64,000 bases of DNA from Corynebacterium breve (GCF_030252165.1 NZ_CP126969.1:1054001-1118000); one strand, 5' to 3'; shown: positions 12,618 to 22,511, numbered from the stretch's first letter. Made by a program: numbers and translations. Notes: generated by a model from the letters alone, not told the origin.

Positions 12618-13519
12618 ACGCACACGAGGTAGCAACCAACTGGCTCAATCACTTGGCGGTTGAGCGAGGCCTGTCCAACAACACTTTGAGCAATTATCGA
12701 CGAGACGTTGAACGGTACCTCACCTGGTTGGATCAGGCCGGCAAGTCGTCGTTAAGCGATGTGTCCACGTCCGACGTTGAATCTTATGTTCAGGACCTGC
12801 GACGTGGCATTGACGGGGCAAAGCCCTTAGCTGCGTCGTCTGCCGGTCGTGCTTTAGTTGTTGCACGGGGGCTGCACAAGTTTGCGGTGACGGAAGGGTA
12901 CGTGCCGGCTGATGTTGCGGCGAGCGTATCACCTCCGGCGACCGGTCAGCACCTGCCAGACACCTTGACTGTGGACGAAGTGGTCGCGTTGTTGGAGTCT
13001 TGCCCCACCGAGACACCGATTGGCCTGCGCGATCGAGCTTTGCTTGAGTTGCTGTACGGTACGGGTGCTCGAGTGTCCGAGATTCTTGATCTCACAGTGG
13101 ATGACATGACGGATCATGATGGAATTCTGACTGTGACGGGTAAAGGAAACAAGCAACGCATCGTTCCTGTGGGATCACACGCTCAGTCTGCTATAGACGC
13201 TTATCTGGTGCGGGCCCGACCGATGTTTGCCACGGGCAAGTCCCATGCGTTATTGCTCAACACTCGTGGAGGTGCGCTCTCGCGTCAAAGTGCGTGGACG
13301 GTGATCAAGAATGCTGGTGAACGTGCGGGGATAACCAAAGAAATCTCACCGCATACGTTGCGTCATTCTTTCGCGACTCACCTGCTCGAGGGCGGGGCAG
13401 ACGTGCGTACCGTGCAGGAGTTGTTAGGCCATTCGTCGGTGACGACAACGCAGATATATACGCACGTGACAGCGGACAATCTGCGCGAAGTCTGGCACAT
13501 GGCGCACCCACGTGCGTAG
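12614..13519 (+). CDS. xerD: Tyrosine recombinase XerD
   Basis: A 301-residue site-specific recombinase resolving chromosome dimers at dif during division. The N-terminal SAM-like core-binding domain covers about 1-90. The catalytic set is complete: Arg153 ([10 protein letters not shown]), Lys177 (TGKGNKQ), His247 and Arg250 ([10 protein letters not shown]), His273 ([10 protein letters not shown]) and nucleophile Tyr282 (IYTHV). The GTG start overlaps the Nudix stop in GTGA, indicating translational coupling. The location next to pldP and scpAB fits a segregation cluster. Confidence 0.96.
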   Translation: MNAHEVATNWLNHLAVERGLSNNTLSNYRRDVERYLTWLDQAGKSSLSDVSTSDVESYVQDLRRGIDGAKPLAASSAGRALVVARGLHKFAVTEGYVPADVAASVSPPATGQHLPDTLTVDEVVALLESCPTETPIGLRDRALLELLYGTGARVSEILDLTVDDMTDHDGILTVTGKGNKQRIVPVGSHAQSAIDAYLVRARPMFATGKSHALLLNTRGGALSRQSAWTVIKNAGERAGITKEISPHTLRHSFATHLLEGGADVRTVQELLGHSSVTTTQIYTHVTADNLREVWHMAHPRA

Positions 13520-13675
13520 TCAGGCGGGACGCGACCGTTTCCTGTTTGCATCAGCAGTTGACCAAGCGCAACCAGATAACAATAGGGGTGAAGCCTTCTG
13601 GGCAGGCGACTTTTTCGTAGCCATCAGAGTAAACTTCCGCCTTGCTCATTGTCTTCGTAGCAGAGGGTTGTTTTC

Positions 13676-14371
13676 GTGCGATTTTCTAGGTTCTACGCGA
13701 TCGTTGCGGCGGCCGGCCTGCTTAGCGGGTCGGCTCCATTGGCGTGGGCAAGCGCTCCGGCACTGGAAAATGTGCCACCTGTCTCTCCATCGGTAGTCGG
13801 TGACAGTACTTCCGAGGGATCAGCTGATCAAAGCGCTGCGCGCAACTCGGAACGCAGGGCCGCAACCCCAGTCTCAAAAACAGGGGCCGAAGCAATACAC
13901 CTTGAAGGAACCATCGAAGCCAACACGCTGACGGTAAAAGAGCCGGTGAGCAAAATCGATGAACTGTTGCCTTTGGCAGCGATCGACGAAGACGACTTGA
14001 AGCTCCGCTACTTGGACATCAACGGAGGAATCATCGAAGATGTGCAGCGTGAAGCAAATATCGGAGAACGACAAGTGACCTTTGTGTATCCCGAAGGCCA
14101 AGTTCCCGATAACCCTTTCATTGTCGAGGTCATCCGCGACGATGAAATTGCAGAATATGTTGCGGTTATTATTGCCAAGAACGCCGACCTTGCGGTGCCA
14201 GATGAACGAAGCGAACCGGTACATAGTCCCGACCGTGAGGCCACTGAGGAAGCGAATGAACTTCCAGATGATGACGAAATCGGCGCGGGCCCGAATGTTG
14301 CTGTTGGCCTTGGTTTGCTACTGCTTGTAGGCGGGGGCCTTGCGGTAGCTCGAAGGCGGAGGGCAAAGTGA
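13676..14371 (+). CDS. Secreted, C-terminally membrane-anchored protein of unknown function
   Basis: A 231-residue protein not recognised as any family. A signal peptide covers about 1-25 (IVAAAGLLSGSAPLAWA, likely cleaved after AWA). An acidic Ser/Asp/Glu-rich middle part follows. A C-terminal hydrophobic helix (about 206-226, NVAVGLGLLLLVGGGLAVA) is followed by RRRRAK, which gives a type I topology with the body outside. There is no LPXTG sortase motif before the helix. The GTG at 13676 has AGAGGG 9 nt upstream. The 156 bases between xerD and this gene hold no other feature I can support. Confidence 0.8.
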   Translation: MRFSRFYAIVAAAGLLSGSAPLAWASAPALENVPPVSPSVVGDSTSEGSADQSAARNSERRAATPVSKTGAEAIHLEGTIEANTLTVKEPVSKIDELLPLAAIDEDDLKLRYLDINGGIIEDVQREANIGERQVTFVYPEGQVPDNPFIVEVIRDDEIAEYVAVIIAKNADLAVPDERSEPVHSPDREATEEANELPDDDEIGAGPNVAVGLGLLLLVGGGLAVARRRRAK

Positions 14372-14373
14372 TG

Positions 14374-14397
14374 CCGTCAAGTGTTAATGCTTGACGG
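14374..14397 (+). terminator. Hairpin after the membrane-anchored protein gene
   Basis: An 8-bp perfect inverted repeat (CCGTCAAG at 14374-14381 and CTTGACGG at 14390-14397) with an 8-nt loop lies 3 nt after the stop. No T-run follows, so termination is uncertain; it could also be an operator for pldP downstream. Confidence 0.4.
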
Positions 14398-14481
14398 AAG
14401 AACATTTGCGCGCGGGCGTTACTGTAGCTAATGACAACGGTGTAAGCTTGGCCCCAAAGTAGTCAAGGAAGAAGGTGTGAC

Positions 14482-15351
14482 GTGAGCAAGGACGGATTGT
14501 TCGACGCTTCCGAGATTGAGCTCGGACTCACCGGGCGCCCAGTCAGGGAGCTTCCGAAGCCAGCCCCTTTGGAAAAACACGGTCCGGCCCGCATCATCTC
14601 GATGGTGAACCAAAAGGGCGGAGTGGGTAAGACGACCTCTTCTATCAATCTGGGTGCCTGCTTGGCTGAACAGGGGCGTAAAGTCTTGCTGGTTGACTTG
14701 GACCCGCAAGGTGCGCTGTCTGCGGGGCTGGGCGTTGCGCAGGCCGAAGATCAGGTCACTGTCTACGACCTCATGTTGGACAATACTTCAAGCATCCACT
14801 CTGCAATCCTGCGCTCAAACGTCAATGGCCTCGACTTGGTGCCTGCGAATATCGACTTGTCTGCGGCGGAGATTCAGCTGGTGAACGAGGTAGGCCGCGA
14901 GCAAACCTTAGGACGTGCGCTGCGTCCGGTACGCAACGAGTACGACTACATCATTATTGATTGTCAGCCCTCTCTTGGCCTGCTCACTGTGAACGCGTTG
15001 GCCTGCTCACACGGCGTGATCATCCCGATGGAGTGCGAGTACTTTTCTTTGCGCGGCCTGGCGCTGTTGACCGATACTGTGGAAAAGGTCCGTGATCGAA
15101 TCAACTTTGATCTGGAAATCGTGGGCATTTTGGTCACAATGTTTGATCGTCGTACCTCTCACGCCCGTGAGGTGATGAACCGCGTGGTCGAGGTGTTTGG
15201 TGATCGGGTCTTTGACACCGTCATCACCCGAACTGTGCGATTCCCTGAGACTTCCGTCGCCGGCGAACCGATCATTACTTGGGCACCAAGTTCCCCTGGT
15301 GCACAGCAGTACCGCAACTTGGCACTCGAAGTGATCGAACGGACCAGCTAG
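14482..15351 (+). CDS. pldP: Orphan ParA-like ATPase PldP
   Basis: A 289-residue ParA/MinD-type ATPase. The deviant Walker A motif is MVNQKGGVGKTTSSINLG (about 39-56), then LVDLDPQGALSAGLG and IIDCQPSLGLLTVNAL. No parB lies beside it, so it is not the main segregation pair; its place before scpA matches C. glutamicum cg1610, named PldP, an orphan ParA-like protein that localises to the division site. The GTG start at 14482 is preceded by AAGGAAGAAGG. It ends 2 nt before scpA. Confidence 0.9.
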   Translation: MSKDGLFDASEIELGLTGRPVRELPKPAPLEKHGPARIISMVNQKGGVGKTTSSINLGACLAEQGRKVLLVDLDPQGALSAGLGVAQAEDQVTVYDLMLDNTSSIHSAILRSNVNGLDLVPANIDLSAAEIQLVNEVGREQTLGRALRPVRNEYDYIIIDCQPSLGLLTVNALACSHGVIIPMECEYFSLRGLALLTDTVEKVRDRINFDLEIVGILVTMFDRRTSHAREVMNRVVEVFGDRVFDTVITRTVRFPETSVAGEPIITWAPSSPGAQQYRNLALEVIERTS

Positions 15352-15353
15352 AC

Positions 15354-16175
15354 GTGAGCACTCCCAGTGCGACTGATGCCCACCAGCCGGAAATCACCGG
15401 TTTTACCTTGGTGCTAAACAACTTCGAGGGGCCCTTTGACCTCTTGCTCAATTTGATAAGCGCCAAAAAGCTCGATGTCACTGAAGTAGCGCTAGCCGAA
15501 GTTACCGACGAATTCATTGCATACGTCAAAGCTCTCGGGGAAACCGCGGAGTTGGATGAAGTAACCGAATTCCTTGTCATCGCGGCGACCTTGTTGGACC
15601 TCAAGGCAGCCCGATTGGTGCCTCGCGGCGACGTCGAAAGCGAAGACGACCTAGAGTTGCTCGAAAGTCGCGACCTATTGTTCGCGAGACTCCTGCAATA
15701 CCGCGCATACCAGCAAGTCGCAGACATGTTCGCTGAGTGGCAGAAAGACGCACAGCACCGTTATCCGCGCGCTGTGGCGATCGAGCCGCAGTTTGTAGAT
15801 CTGCTTCCGCCAGTGCGACTCGGCCACACTCCGGCCACTTTTGCAGAGCTTGCTGCAAGCGTGTTCCGACCCAAAGCACCTGATGAAGTACGCACCGATC
15901 ACCTACACCAAGTAGAGGTTTCCGTGCCGGAACAAGCGGGGAGGATCCTAGACACGCTGCGTTTGGCCGGGGCAGATAGCTGGCTTTCTTTTGCATCGCT
16001 CACCCGTGACTGCACCCGCTCCATGGAGGTAGTGGGGCGCTTTCTCGCGTTGCTGGAACTGTATAAGGCACGTGCTGTAGAGACCCACCAAGAAGTCGCG
16101 CTCGGCGACTTAGACGTTTCCTGGACTGGCCTCGACGTCGATCCCGCCGTGGTGGCAGCGTCAAACTGGGAATAA
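15354..16175 (+). CDS. scpA: Segregation and condensation protein ScpA
   Basis: A 273-residue kleisin that bridges the SMC heads in the SMC-ScpAB condensin. The typical start NFEGPFDLLLNLISAKKLDV lies near residue 24, followed by the helical ALAEVTDEFIAYV and LVIAATLLDLKAARLVP; the C-terminal winged-helix region ends the protein. The GTG at 15354, two bases after the pldP stop, is chosen over an in-frame start at 15279 that would lie inside pldP. Confidence 0.94.
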   Translation: MSTPSATDAHQPEITGFTLVLNNFEGPFDLLLNLISAKKLDVTEVALAEVTDEFIAYVKALGETAELDEVTEFLVIAATLLDLKAARLVPRGDVESEDDLELLESRDLLFARLLQYRAYQQVADMFAEWQKDAQHRYPRAVAIEPQFVDLLPPVRLGHTPATFAELAASVFRPKAPDEVRTDHLHQVEVSVPEQAGRILDTLRLAGADSWLSFASLTRDCTRSMEVVGRFLALLELYKARAVETHQEVALGDLDVSWTGLDVDPAVVAASNWE

Positions 16176-16190
16176 CTAGGATTGAAGACT

Positions 16191-16977
16191 ATGAACCACG
16201 TGAACAGCCCATTGATTACAGTAGACGAGTTGAAAACACTGAACACTGCCGTAGTCTTGCACGCATCAATGGGGGCACAGCCACCTACCGAAGTGATTGC
16301 AGGCGCATTCGTGGCCGATCTTGAGGACGACTTTTCTCACACCGATCACCCATTGCCACACACGGTCCCCGGTAACATCCAAGAGGTTTTTGCTTCCTAC
16401 GGCATTAGCGACGACACGCCCGTGGTTGTGTACGACTCGGATGGCGCGACAGCACCACGAGTGTGGTGGCTGGCTAGAGTAGCCGGTCTCACAGACGTGC
16501 GTGTCCTTGACGGTGGCTTTCGCGCTTGGCAGCGAGCAGGCCTGCCTACCGAGGCACCTTCCCGCAACGCAGAAAGTGGCGTAATCGTTGCTCAACCGCT
16601 CTGGGATTTGCTTATCGACGCGCCCGGTGTCGCGAACACCTCGCGCCAAGTGGTGGATGCCCGCTCCCATGACAGATTTGTTGGCGCGGTGAAGGAGCCT
16701 CGACCCGGATTGCGTTCAGGCCATATTCCCGGCTCGGTGAATGTTCCATTCACGGAAGTGTACAGATCAGACGGCACGTGGAAGTCACCCGAAGAGCTCG
16801 CCGAGCTCTTCCCGACGAGACCACGTAGCTTTCTCGTGCGGGTCAGGCGTCACCGCGTGTGTTAATGCGCTCGGTGCAACACTCGCAGGCAGGGAAGACG
16901 TAGTGGTGTATGAAGGATCGTGGTCGGAGTGGGGACGACCTAACTCTGGCTATCAGATCGAAACCGGGGAGGCGTAG
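16191..16977 (+). pseudogene. sseA2: Thiosulfate sulfurtransferase (rhodanese), frameshifted
   Basis: The first frame encodes a tandem-rhodanese protein: DTPVVVYDSDGATAPRVWW and LDGGFRAWQRAGLP in the first domain, VVDARSHDRF and [12 protein letters not shown] in the second. It runs out after [10 protein letters not shown] at a TAA at 16863. The +1 frame then supplies the missing C-terminus from about 16824: [18 protein letters not shown] with the active-site Cys loop, then [10 protein letters not shown], to TAG at 16975-16977. Skipping one base in the region 16805-16825 restores a normal protein of about 262 residues. Rhodaneses transfer sulfane sulfur to cyanide or other acceptors. The place between scpA and scpB matches C. 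glutamicum cg1613 (sseA2). The cause may be a true mutation or a sequencing error. Confidence 0.85.
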
Positions 16978-17529
16978 ATGAGTCTTCCCATGGTGACGCA
17001 GTTGAGATCACAGATCGAGTCGATTTTGCTGGTGCTTGACATCCCGGCTACGGCAGATACCATGGCCTCGGCGCTGGGAGTGGAACGTGTGGTCGTCGAT
17101 AAGCAACTGCGCGAGATTGCTGCAGAGTTCGACGAGCGTGGCAGCGGAATTGAACTGCGCGAGACAGCCGAAGGCTGGCGACTGTACACCAGGACGGACA
17201 ACGCAGAGGTCGTGGAGAAGTTTGTGCTGGATGGATCGCAAACGCGATTGTCCCGTGCTGCAATGGAAACTCTCGCGGTGGTGGCGTATCGCCAGCCGGT
17301 GACCCGAGCGCAAGTTGCCGGTGTGCGTGGCGTGAATGTGGATGGAGTGATGCGCACGCTGACTTTGCGTGGTTTGATCGCCGAAATTGACCCGGACGAG
17401 GCAACAGGCGCACACCGCTATGTGACAACCGAGCTGTTTCTTGAATTGTTGGGAATCGACTCTTTGGATCGGTTGCCAGATCTGGCCCCCTTGCTGCCGG
17501 AAGTCGATTCCATTGAAGATGCCTGGTAG
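16978..17529 (+). CDS. scpB: Segregation and condensation protein ScpB
   Basis: A 183-residue winged-helix partner of ScpA in the SMC complex. The N-terminal QIESILLVLDIPATADTMA and central LSRAAMETLAVVAYRQPVTRAQVAGVRGV blocks are family hallmarks, ending in an acidic tail. The ATG follows the sulfurtransferase stop with no gap (TAGATG), so its translation may depend on ribosomes terminating there; the frameshift upstream could lower scpB expression. Confidence 0.95.
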   Translation: MSLPMVTQLRSQIESILLVLDIPATADTMASALGVERVVVDKQLREIAAEFDERGSGIELRETAEGWRLYTRTDNAEVVEKFVLDGSQTRLSRAAMETLAVVAYRQPVTRAQVAGVRGVNVDGVMRTLTLRGLIAEIDPDEATGAHRYVTTELFLELLGIDSLDRLPDLAPLLPEVDSIEDAW

Positions 17530-17573
17530 CATCTGCAGGGTTAACAATCGCATATCGAGATAAGGACACGAAA

Positions 17574-18491
17574 GTGACCCCAACCGCTCGCCGAGAAGGC
17601 ATACCGGAAAAAGACAACCCCAAGGACAAAAGGAACGAAGAAATCCTGTTGTCCTACGCGAAACCCGCTCGTCGCCAAAACGTAAATATCAATGAACGTC
17701 GCGAACAGGCGGAGAAGAACCCACTGGAAGACAACTGGTGGGACGATGGTGACCAGCCACAGGGGATCCGCCTGCAAAAGGTTCTTGCACAAGCAGGCGT
17801 TGCATCCCGCCGACACGCAGAAGTCATGATCGAAAACGGCCGCGTTGAAGTGAATGGCAGAATCGTCAACAAGCAAGGTATGCGCGTTGACCCGAACGTT
17901 GATGTCATCCGCGTGGACGGCGTGCGCGTGAACGTCAATGAAGAGCATGAATACTTCGTGTTCAACAAACCTCGCGGTGTACACACCACGATGAGTGACG
18001 AGGAAGGACGCCCATGCGTGGGAGACTACCTCTCGGAGCGCGTGGCGTCGGGTCAGCGTCTGTTCCACGTCGGCCGCCTCGACGCAGATACCGAAGGCCT
18101 GTTGCTGCTTACTAACGACGGAGAGCTAGCGAACCGGCTGACCCACCCGAAGTACGGCGTAACCAAGACATACTTGGCTACCGTGCTGGGGGAAGCGAAA
18201 GGCACGCTGACACGCCAACTGCGTAAAGGCATCGAGCTCGACGACGGTATTGCCAAGGCAGACTACGTCCAGATTGTTGACGTAAACCAAGGCATGTCGC
18301 TGGTACGCATCGAAATCCACGAAGGCCGCAAGCACATCGTTCGTCGGATGTTTAAAGCTGCTGGGTACCCAGTCCAGAGACTAGTGCGCACTAAGGTACA
18401 CACGGTGCAGCTGGGCGAGCAGAAACCGGGCACCATGCGCGCACTCAACTCTTCTGAATTGACGGCACTATATAAGGCGGTGGGGATGTAA
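17574..18491 (+). CDS. rluB: 23S rRNA pseudouridine synthase RluB-type
   Basis: A 305-residue pseudouridine synthase of the RsuA/RluB group. A charged 60-residue N-terminal extension precedes the S4 domain (RLQKVLAQAGVASRRHAEVMI, about 64-84) and the catalytic domain with the active-site Asp in GRLDADTEGLLLLTNDG. It should modify helix 89-93 region of 23S rRNA (U2605 in E. coli RluB). The GTG at 17574 has ACACGAAA upstream, a modest ribosome site. The stop overlaps the cmk ATG in TAATG. Confidence 0.92.
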   Translation: MTPTARREGIPEKDNPKDKRNEEILLSYAKPARRQNVNINERREQAEKNPLEDNWWDDGDQPQGIRLQKVLAQAGVASRRHAEVMIENGRVEVNGRIVNKQGMRVDPNVDVIRVDGVRVNVNEEHEYFVFNKPRGVHTTMSDEEGRPCVGDYLSERVASGQRLFHVGRLDADTEGLLLLTNDGELANRLTHPKYGVTKTYLATVLGEAKGTLTRQLRKGIELDDGIAKADYVQIVDVNQGMSLVRIEIHEGRKHIVRRMFKAAGYPVQRLVRTKVHTVQLGEQKPGTMRALNSSELTALYKAVGM

Positions 18492-19180
18492 TGATCACGA
18501 ACATGCCTGATAACGGCCTCATTCTGGCCGTCGATGGTCCAAGCGGCACCGGCAAATCCACCACCTGTCGCGCGCTGGCCAAGAAGCTCAATGCAAAGTA
18601 CGTGGATACCGGCGCGATGTACCGCGTCGCTACGCTCGCCGTGCTTCGCGCCGGTGTTGATCCAGCAGATACCGATGCCGTGATCGCAGCAACGGCCCAG
18701 CTACCGCTAACCGTTTCTGACGACCCAGACTCGACCGAAGTCTTACTCGGTGGCGAGGACGTGTCCCAAGAAATCCGAGGAGCAGAGGTCACCCGCAATG
18801 TGTCTGCGGTTTCTGCGATCCCAGAAGTCCGCGCAAACCTAGTCGCGCTACAGCGAAAGCTTGCCCGGGAGGCACACCGCGCCATCGTGGAAGGCCGCGA
18901 CATCGGAACCGTTGTACTGGCCAATGCCCCGGCAAAGGCGTACCTCACCGCCTCGGCTGAGGTCCGCGCGCAGCGACGCTTTGCCCAGGATCGTGCTGCC
19001 GGTCGCGACGTAGATTTTGATACCGTGCTAGCCGACGTCGAGCGACGCGATGCACTCGACTCTTCGCGCGAAACATCCCCGCTGCGCCCAGCCGAGGACG
19101 CGGAGATCATTGATACTTCTGAAATGCCGATTGAACAGGTTATTGACCAGTTGATCAGCCTGATCGAAAAGAGTGCCTAA
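18491..19180 (+). CDS. cmk: Cytidylate kinase
   Basis: A 229-residue (d)CMP kinase. The P-loop GPSGTGKST is at 16-24, followed by [14 protein letters not shown], the CMP-binding insert, [10 protein letters not shown] and the LID region around [10 protein letters not shown]. It recycles CMP/dCMP to diphosphates. It starts in a one-base overlap with the rluB stop and ends in the same way at der, so rluB-cmk-der are translationally coupled. An in-frame ATG at 18503 is an alternative start. Confidence 0.96.
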   Translation: MITNMPDNGLILAVDGPSGTGKSTTCRALAKKLNAKYVDTGAMYRVATLAVLRAGVDPADTDAVIAATAQLPLTVSDDPDSTEVLLGGEDVSQEIRGAEVTRNVSAVSAIPEVRANLVALQRKLAREAHRAIVEGRDIGTVVLANAPAKAYLTASAEVRAQRRFAQDRAAGRDVDFDTVLADVERRDALDSSRETSPLRPAEDAEIIDTSEMPIEQVIDQLISLIEKSA

Positions 19181-20763
19181 TGACTGAGCACAACAAAGAC
19201 GACAACCTCGAAGAGACCAGCTTCGTATACACCTTTGGCCCAGGCAACGAGGTCGACGCCGATGAAGCATACTCCGATGAAATCGTAGAAAACCCCGGTG
19301 GCGGCTGGGCACCCATGGACTTCGACGAAGAAGAATACGGCTTCGAGTTCGACGACGATGAGAACTTTGACGACTACACCGACGCGGATTGGGAACGCGT
19401 CGAGGAATCTCTGGGGATCACCCGTCCTGATTTTGTCGAAGAAGCGCTGCCCACAGTTGCCATCGTTGGCCGGCCTAACGTTGGTAAATCCACGCTGGTT
19501 AACCGTTTCTTAGGTCGTCGTGAAGCAGTTGTGGAAGACCATCCTGGAGTTACCCGCGACCGCGTTTCTTATCTAGCTGACTGGGGCGGGCGCCGATTCT
19601 GGGTGCAAGACACTGGTGGCTGGGACCCAGATGCAAAGGGAATCCATGCGGCAATCGCGCGCCAGTCGGAAGCGGCGATGCAAACAGCAGATGTCATCGT
19701 TTTCGTTGTCGATTCCCACGTGGGTATCACCGAATCCGACTCCGCGATGGCGGAGAACTTGAAGCGTTCCGAAGTTCCCGTGATATTGGTGGCGAACAAG
19801 TTTGAGTCAGAGTCCCAGTGGGGCGATGTAGCTGAGTTCTACTCGCTAGGCCTTGGCGATCCATGGCCGGTATCTGCTTTGCACGGTCGTGGTGGCGCGG
19901 ACGTTCTCGATGAGATTTTGCGTGTTTTCCCGGAACACCCGCGCGCAGAGAACTCGATTACAGATGGTCCTCGCCGCGTAGCACTCGTCGGCAAGCCAAA
20001 TGTGGGCAAGTCGAGCTTGCTGAATAAACTATCGAATTCTGATCGCTCCGTCGTCGATAATGTCGCAGGTACCACGGTGGATCCGGTGGATGAGTTGATT
20101 CAACTCGACGAACGCCTGTGGCAGTTCATCGACACCGCCGGCTTGCGCAAAAAGGTCAAGACTGCACAGGGCCACGAGTACTATGCCTCGCTGCGCACCC
20201 ACAACACCATTGAGGCGGCCGAGGTGTGCATTGTCATGATCGATGCCTCCGAAGAAATCTCGGAACAGGATCAGCGCGTGATCTCTATGGTGCTTGATGC
20301 TGGCAAGGCGATGGTGATCGCGTTTAACAAGTGGGACCTGATGGACGAAGATCGCCGGTACTATTTTGACCGCGAGTTCGATGCACAGCTCAACTTGTTG
20401 CCTTGGGTGACCAAGATCAACATTTCCGCACAATCAGGCCGCGCATTGCAGAAGCTCGAGCCTGCGATGATTGAGGCACTGGACAACTGGGATCGCCGAA
20501 TCTCCACCGGCCAGCTGAACAACTGGCTGCGCGAGGCGATCGCGGCAAACCCACCGCCGATGAAGAACAACCGTCTACCGCGCGTTCTGTTTGCCACGAT
20601 GGCATCGACCCGCCCGCCAACAATCGTGCTGTTTACCACCGGCTTTTTGGACGCGTCCTACCGCCGCTACCTAGAGCGCAAGTTCCGCGAACAGTTTGGC
20701 TACCATGGCACGCCTGTCCGGATCGCGATTCGCGTGCGCGAGCGACGCGGACGCAAACGCTAG
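19180..20763 (+). CDS. der: Ribosome-assembly GTPase Der (EngA)
   Basis: A 527-residue double GTPase needed for 50S maturation. The first G domain begins with GRPNVGKS at 97-104, then DTGGW and NKFE; the second with GKPNVGKS at 271-278, then DTAGLRKK and NKWD; a KH-like domain ends the protein with the Arg-rich [10 protein letters not shown]. The first 90 residues are an acidic extension (for example [16 protein letters not shown]) not present in E. coli Der but usual in actinobacteria. Confidence 0.97.
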   Translation: MTEHNKDDNLEETSFVYTFGPGNEVDADEAYSDEIVENPGGGWAPMDFDEEEYGFEFDDDENFDDYTDADWERVEESLGITRPDFVEEALPTVAIVGRPNVGKSTLVNRFLGRREAVVEDHPGVTRDRVSYLADWGGRRFWVQDTGGWDPDAKGIHAAIARQSEAAMQTADVIVFVVDSHVGITESDSAMAENLKRSEVPVILVANKFESESQWGDVAEFYSLGLGDPWPVSALHGRGGADVLDEILRVFPEHPRAENSITDGPRRVALVGKPNVGKSSLLNKLSNSDRSVVDNVAGTTVDPVDELIQLDERLWQFIDTAGLRKKVKTAQGHEYYASLRTHNTIEAAEVCIVMIDASEEISEQDQRVISMVLDAGKAMVIAFNKWDLMDEDRRYYFDREFDAQLNLLPWVTKINISAQSGRALQKLEPAMIEALDNWDRRISTGQLNNWLREAIAANPPPMKNNRLPRVLFATMASTRPPTIVLFTTGFLDASYRRYLERKFREQFGYHGTPVRIAIRVRERRGRKR

Positions 20764-20773
20764 AGGCCATTTT

Positions 20774-21679
20774 TTGCACACAATGGGTCGCTTGCTCCAA
20801 AAAACACTAGCCACCGTTGTAGCCATTGTTTTGGGCTCGACGGTGGTTTCGTGCGCCAAGGTAGAAGAGCTGGACAAGGCTGAAATTCCATTCACGATAT
20901 CCAGCATGGGACCAATTCGCACGGCTGAACACGTCACTGTGCCCGTACGCGGGGTAGAACGTGAGTTTTACGTCTACGCCTCACCGGAAGCCTCTAATGG
21001 CGACCTGCCAGTTATTTTCGCTTTTCACGGTCGCGGATCCAGCGCGCAGAGCTTTGCCAACGCGACCGGCTTGCACGAGTCACAGGCCATCGTCATCTAC
21101 CCCGAGGGGATTGAACAGTCCTGGGCTCCGGCCTACTACCGCCAGGACCATCAAGGCGACGATCTGGCATTTATGGACGCACTGAGCACATGGGCGCAAG
21201 AAACCTATGGCGTCGAGCAGGACCAAATGATGGCCACTGGCCACTCGAACGGCGGCGGGTTCGTGCGCTATGTTTCGTGCCAGCGGCCCGGGATGTTTTC
21301 GGCGATAACGACGATGTCAGGGGCGATGTACGAGGAAGTCGTCGAGGATTGCCACGATCCCGGCACCGACTACCTGAATATCCATGCCGCTCACGATCCA
21401 GTGGTGGAGTACGAGGGCGACACTCGACGCTCCGGTGGCAAAACCTACAGCTACTTGGCTGTTCCAGACGTCTTGGAGCAGGCGGCGGAGCTAAATGAAT
21501 GTGACGTAGCGCCAGCTATTGACGCTGAAGCCACAGTCCAGCGAGAAGTTTATGCGTGTGAAACCGCGCGTTTGGAGCATGTGAAGGTCGCAAGCAACTC
21601 GCACAGCTGGTTACATAAAACGCCAGTTGATTCGACAACGGAGACGTTAGAGTTTTTCGACATCGACTATTCCGGCTAG
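20774..21679 (+). CDS. Lipoprotein esterase, PHB-depolymerase/LpqC family
   Basis: An extracytoplasmic alpha/beta hydrolase. A lipoprotein signal (LATVVAIVLGSTVVSC) gives an acylated Cys near residue 22. The oxyanion segment FAFHGRGSSAQS, nucleophile elbow GHSNGGG, an Asp in HAAHDPVVEYEG and a His in SNSHSWLHK form the expected triad. The family includes PHB depolymerases, feruloyl and acetylxylan esterases; the substrate here is unknown. TTG at 20774 is favoured because AGAGG lies 7 nt before it; ATG at 20783 is possible. It is clearly a paralogue of the gene at 25717. Its stop overlaps the stop of the converging methyltransferase gene by 4 nt. Confidence 0.88.
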   Translation: MHTMGRLLQKTLATVVAIVLGSTVVSCAKVEELDKAEIPFTISSMGPIRTAEHVTVPVRGVEREFYVYASPEASNGDLPVIFAFHGRGSSAQSFANATGLHESQAIVIYPEGIEQSWAPAYYRQDHQGDDLAFMDALSTWAQETYGVEQDQMMATGHSNGGGFVRYVSCQRPGMFSAITTMSGAMYEEVVEDCHDPGTDYLNIHAAHDPVVEYEGDTRRSGGKTYSYLAVPDVLEQAAELNECDVAPAIDAEATVQREVYACETARLEHVKVASNSHSWLHKTPVDSTTETLEFFDIDYSG

Positions 21680-22479
21680 CTAACTCGCTGATACACAAAG
21701 GCATCCGTGCGGTAGGGAATGGGTAACTCTTGGCCAGGGGTGAATCCCAAATGGTCAAACAGATACCACCGCAGATTCTCCGTCACTCTTGCGCGGATCT
21801 TTTCATCGGAGCGCAGCCAGTACGACCTAGTTTGGGCAAGCGCGTACACCTGGTCGGTGGTGAGAGTCTGAACCCACCGGGTCCGCAGTTCGTCGCGAAG
21901 CTGCCACGGCGCATGTACCTCGGGATAAAACCCCTCTCGCTGGATATCACCGGAATGAATGATGCGTGCCAGCCGAAGCACCCATGCATCAGATACGTCC
22001 AGGGTGTTCCACACCAGCAGTAGCTTTCCGGTGGGCCGAATCACCCGATCAGCTTCGGCGCTGGCTGCCGCCACGTCCACCCAATGCCAGGTTTGCGCAC
22101 ACGTCAGGGCATCCATGCTTGCCGACGACAACCCGGTCGCTTCCGCTGTTGCTCGCCACACAGGGACAGCGGGCAACCTGTGGTGCAACACGCGTGTCAT
22201 GTCTGCGGAAAGGTCGGAAGCAAAAAGCTCCCTGCCTCGCTGTGCCAAAATCTGTGTGAGTTTACCCGTCCCCGCGCCGATGTCAGTGATGCGCTTGCAG
22301 TCGTCGACAAGCGTGGCGACCTCGGGCGGATAGCTGGGGCGAACGTCATCGTAGACGTCGGCGCCTTGCTTGAAAGCCTCGGCTGAGCGAGCGCGGTGCG
22401 CGGAGTTTCGAAAGCTCGGTGCCTCTTTCGAGCTGGCTGCGCGCAAGGGTTGATCGTGCGGATTACTGCTTGGTGTCAT
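21676..22479 (-). CDS. SAM-dependent class I methyltransferase
   Basis: A 267-residue methyltransferase. Motif I ITDIGAGTGKLTQIL lies near residue 65, the acidic residue binding the SAM ribose in FASDLSADM, and the post-motif TCAQTWHWVDV is typical of UbiE/YcgJ-like enzymes. After a Ser/Arg-rich N-terminus, FKQGADVYDDVRPSYPPEV opens the domain. The substrate is unknown. The ATG has no Shine-Dalgarno, but TAGATT ends 8 nt before it, suggesting a leaderless mRNA. It is divergent from the ABC exporter with only 32 bases between starts. Confidence 0.88.
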   Translation of the reverse strand: MTPSSNPHDQPLRAASSKEAPSFRNSAHRARSAEAFKQGADVYDDVRPSYPPEVATLVDDCKRITDIGAGTGKLTQILAQRGRELFASDLSADMTRVLHHRLPAVPVWRATAEATGLSSASMDALTCAQTWHWVDVAAASAEADRVIRPTGKLLLVWNTLDVSDAWVLRLARIIHSGDIQREGFYPEVHAPWQLRDELRTRWVQTLTTDQVYALAQTRSYWLRSDEKIRARVTENLRWYLFDHLGFTPGQELPIPYRTDAFVYQRVS

Positions 22480-22487
22480 CACAACCA

Positions 22488-22503
22488 AATCTACCCGTAA
22501 GAT
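22488..22503. promoter_or_regulatory. Back-to-back -10 elements of two divergent genes
   Basis: On the minus strand TAGATT (22493-22488) stands 8 nt before the methyltransferase ATG. On the plus strand TAAGAT (22498-22503) stands 8 nt before the ABC exporter ATG. Both match the TANNNT -10 pattern at leaderless spacing, and the two hexamers are 4 bases apart, so each promoter's upstream part would lie in the other gene's first codons. Inferred from spacing only. Confidence 0.5.
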
Positions 22504-22511
22504 ATTTCAGC

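Noticed and set aside
13512..13796. A 94-codon open frame overlapping the xerD end and the next gene
   Set aside because: No ribosome site, and it overlaps the signal-peptide-encoding start of the gene at 13676 in a different frame.
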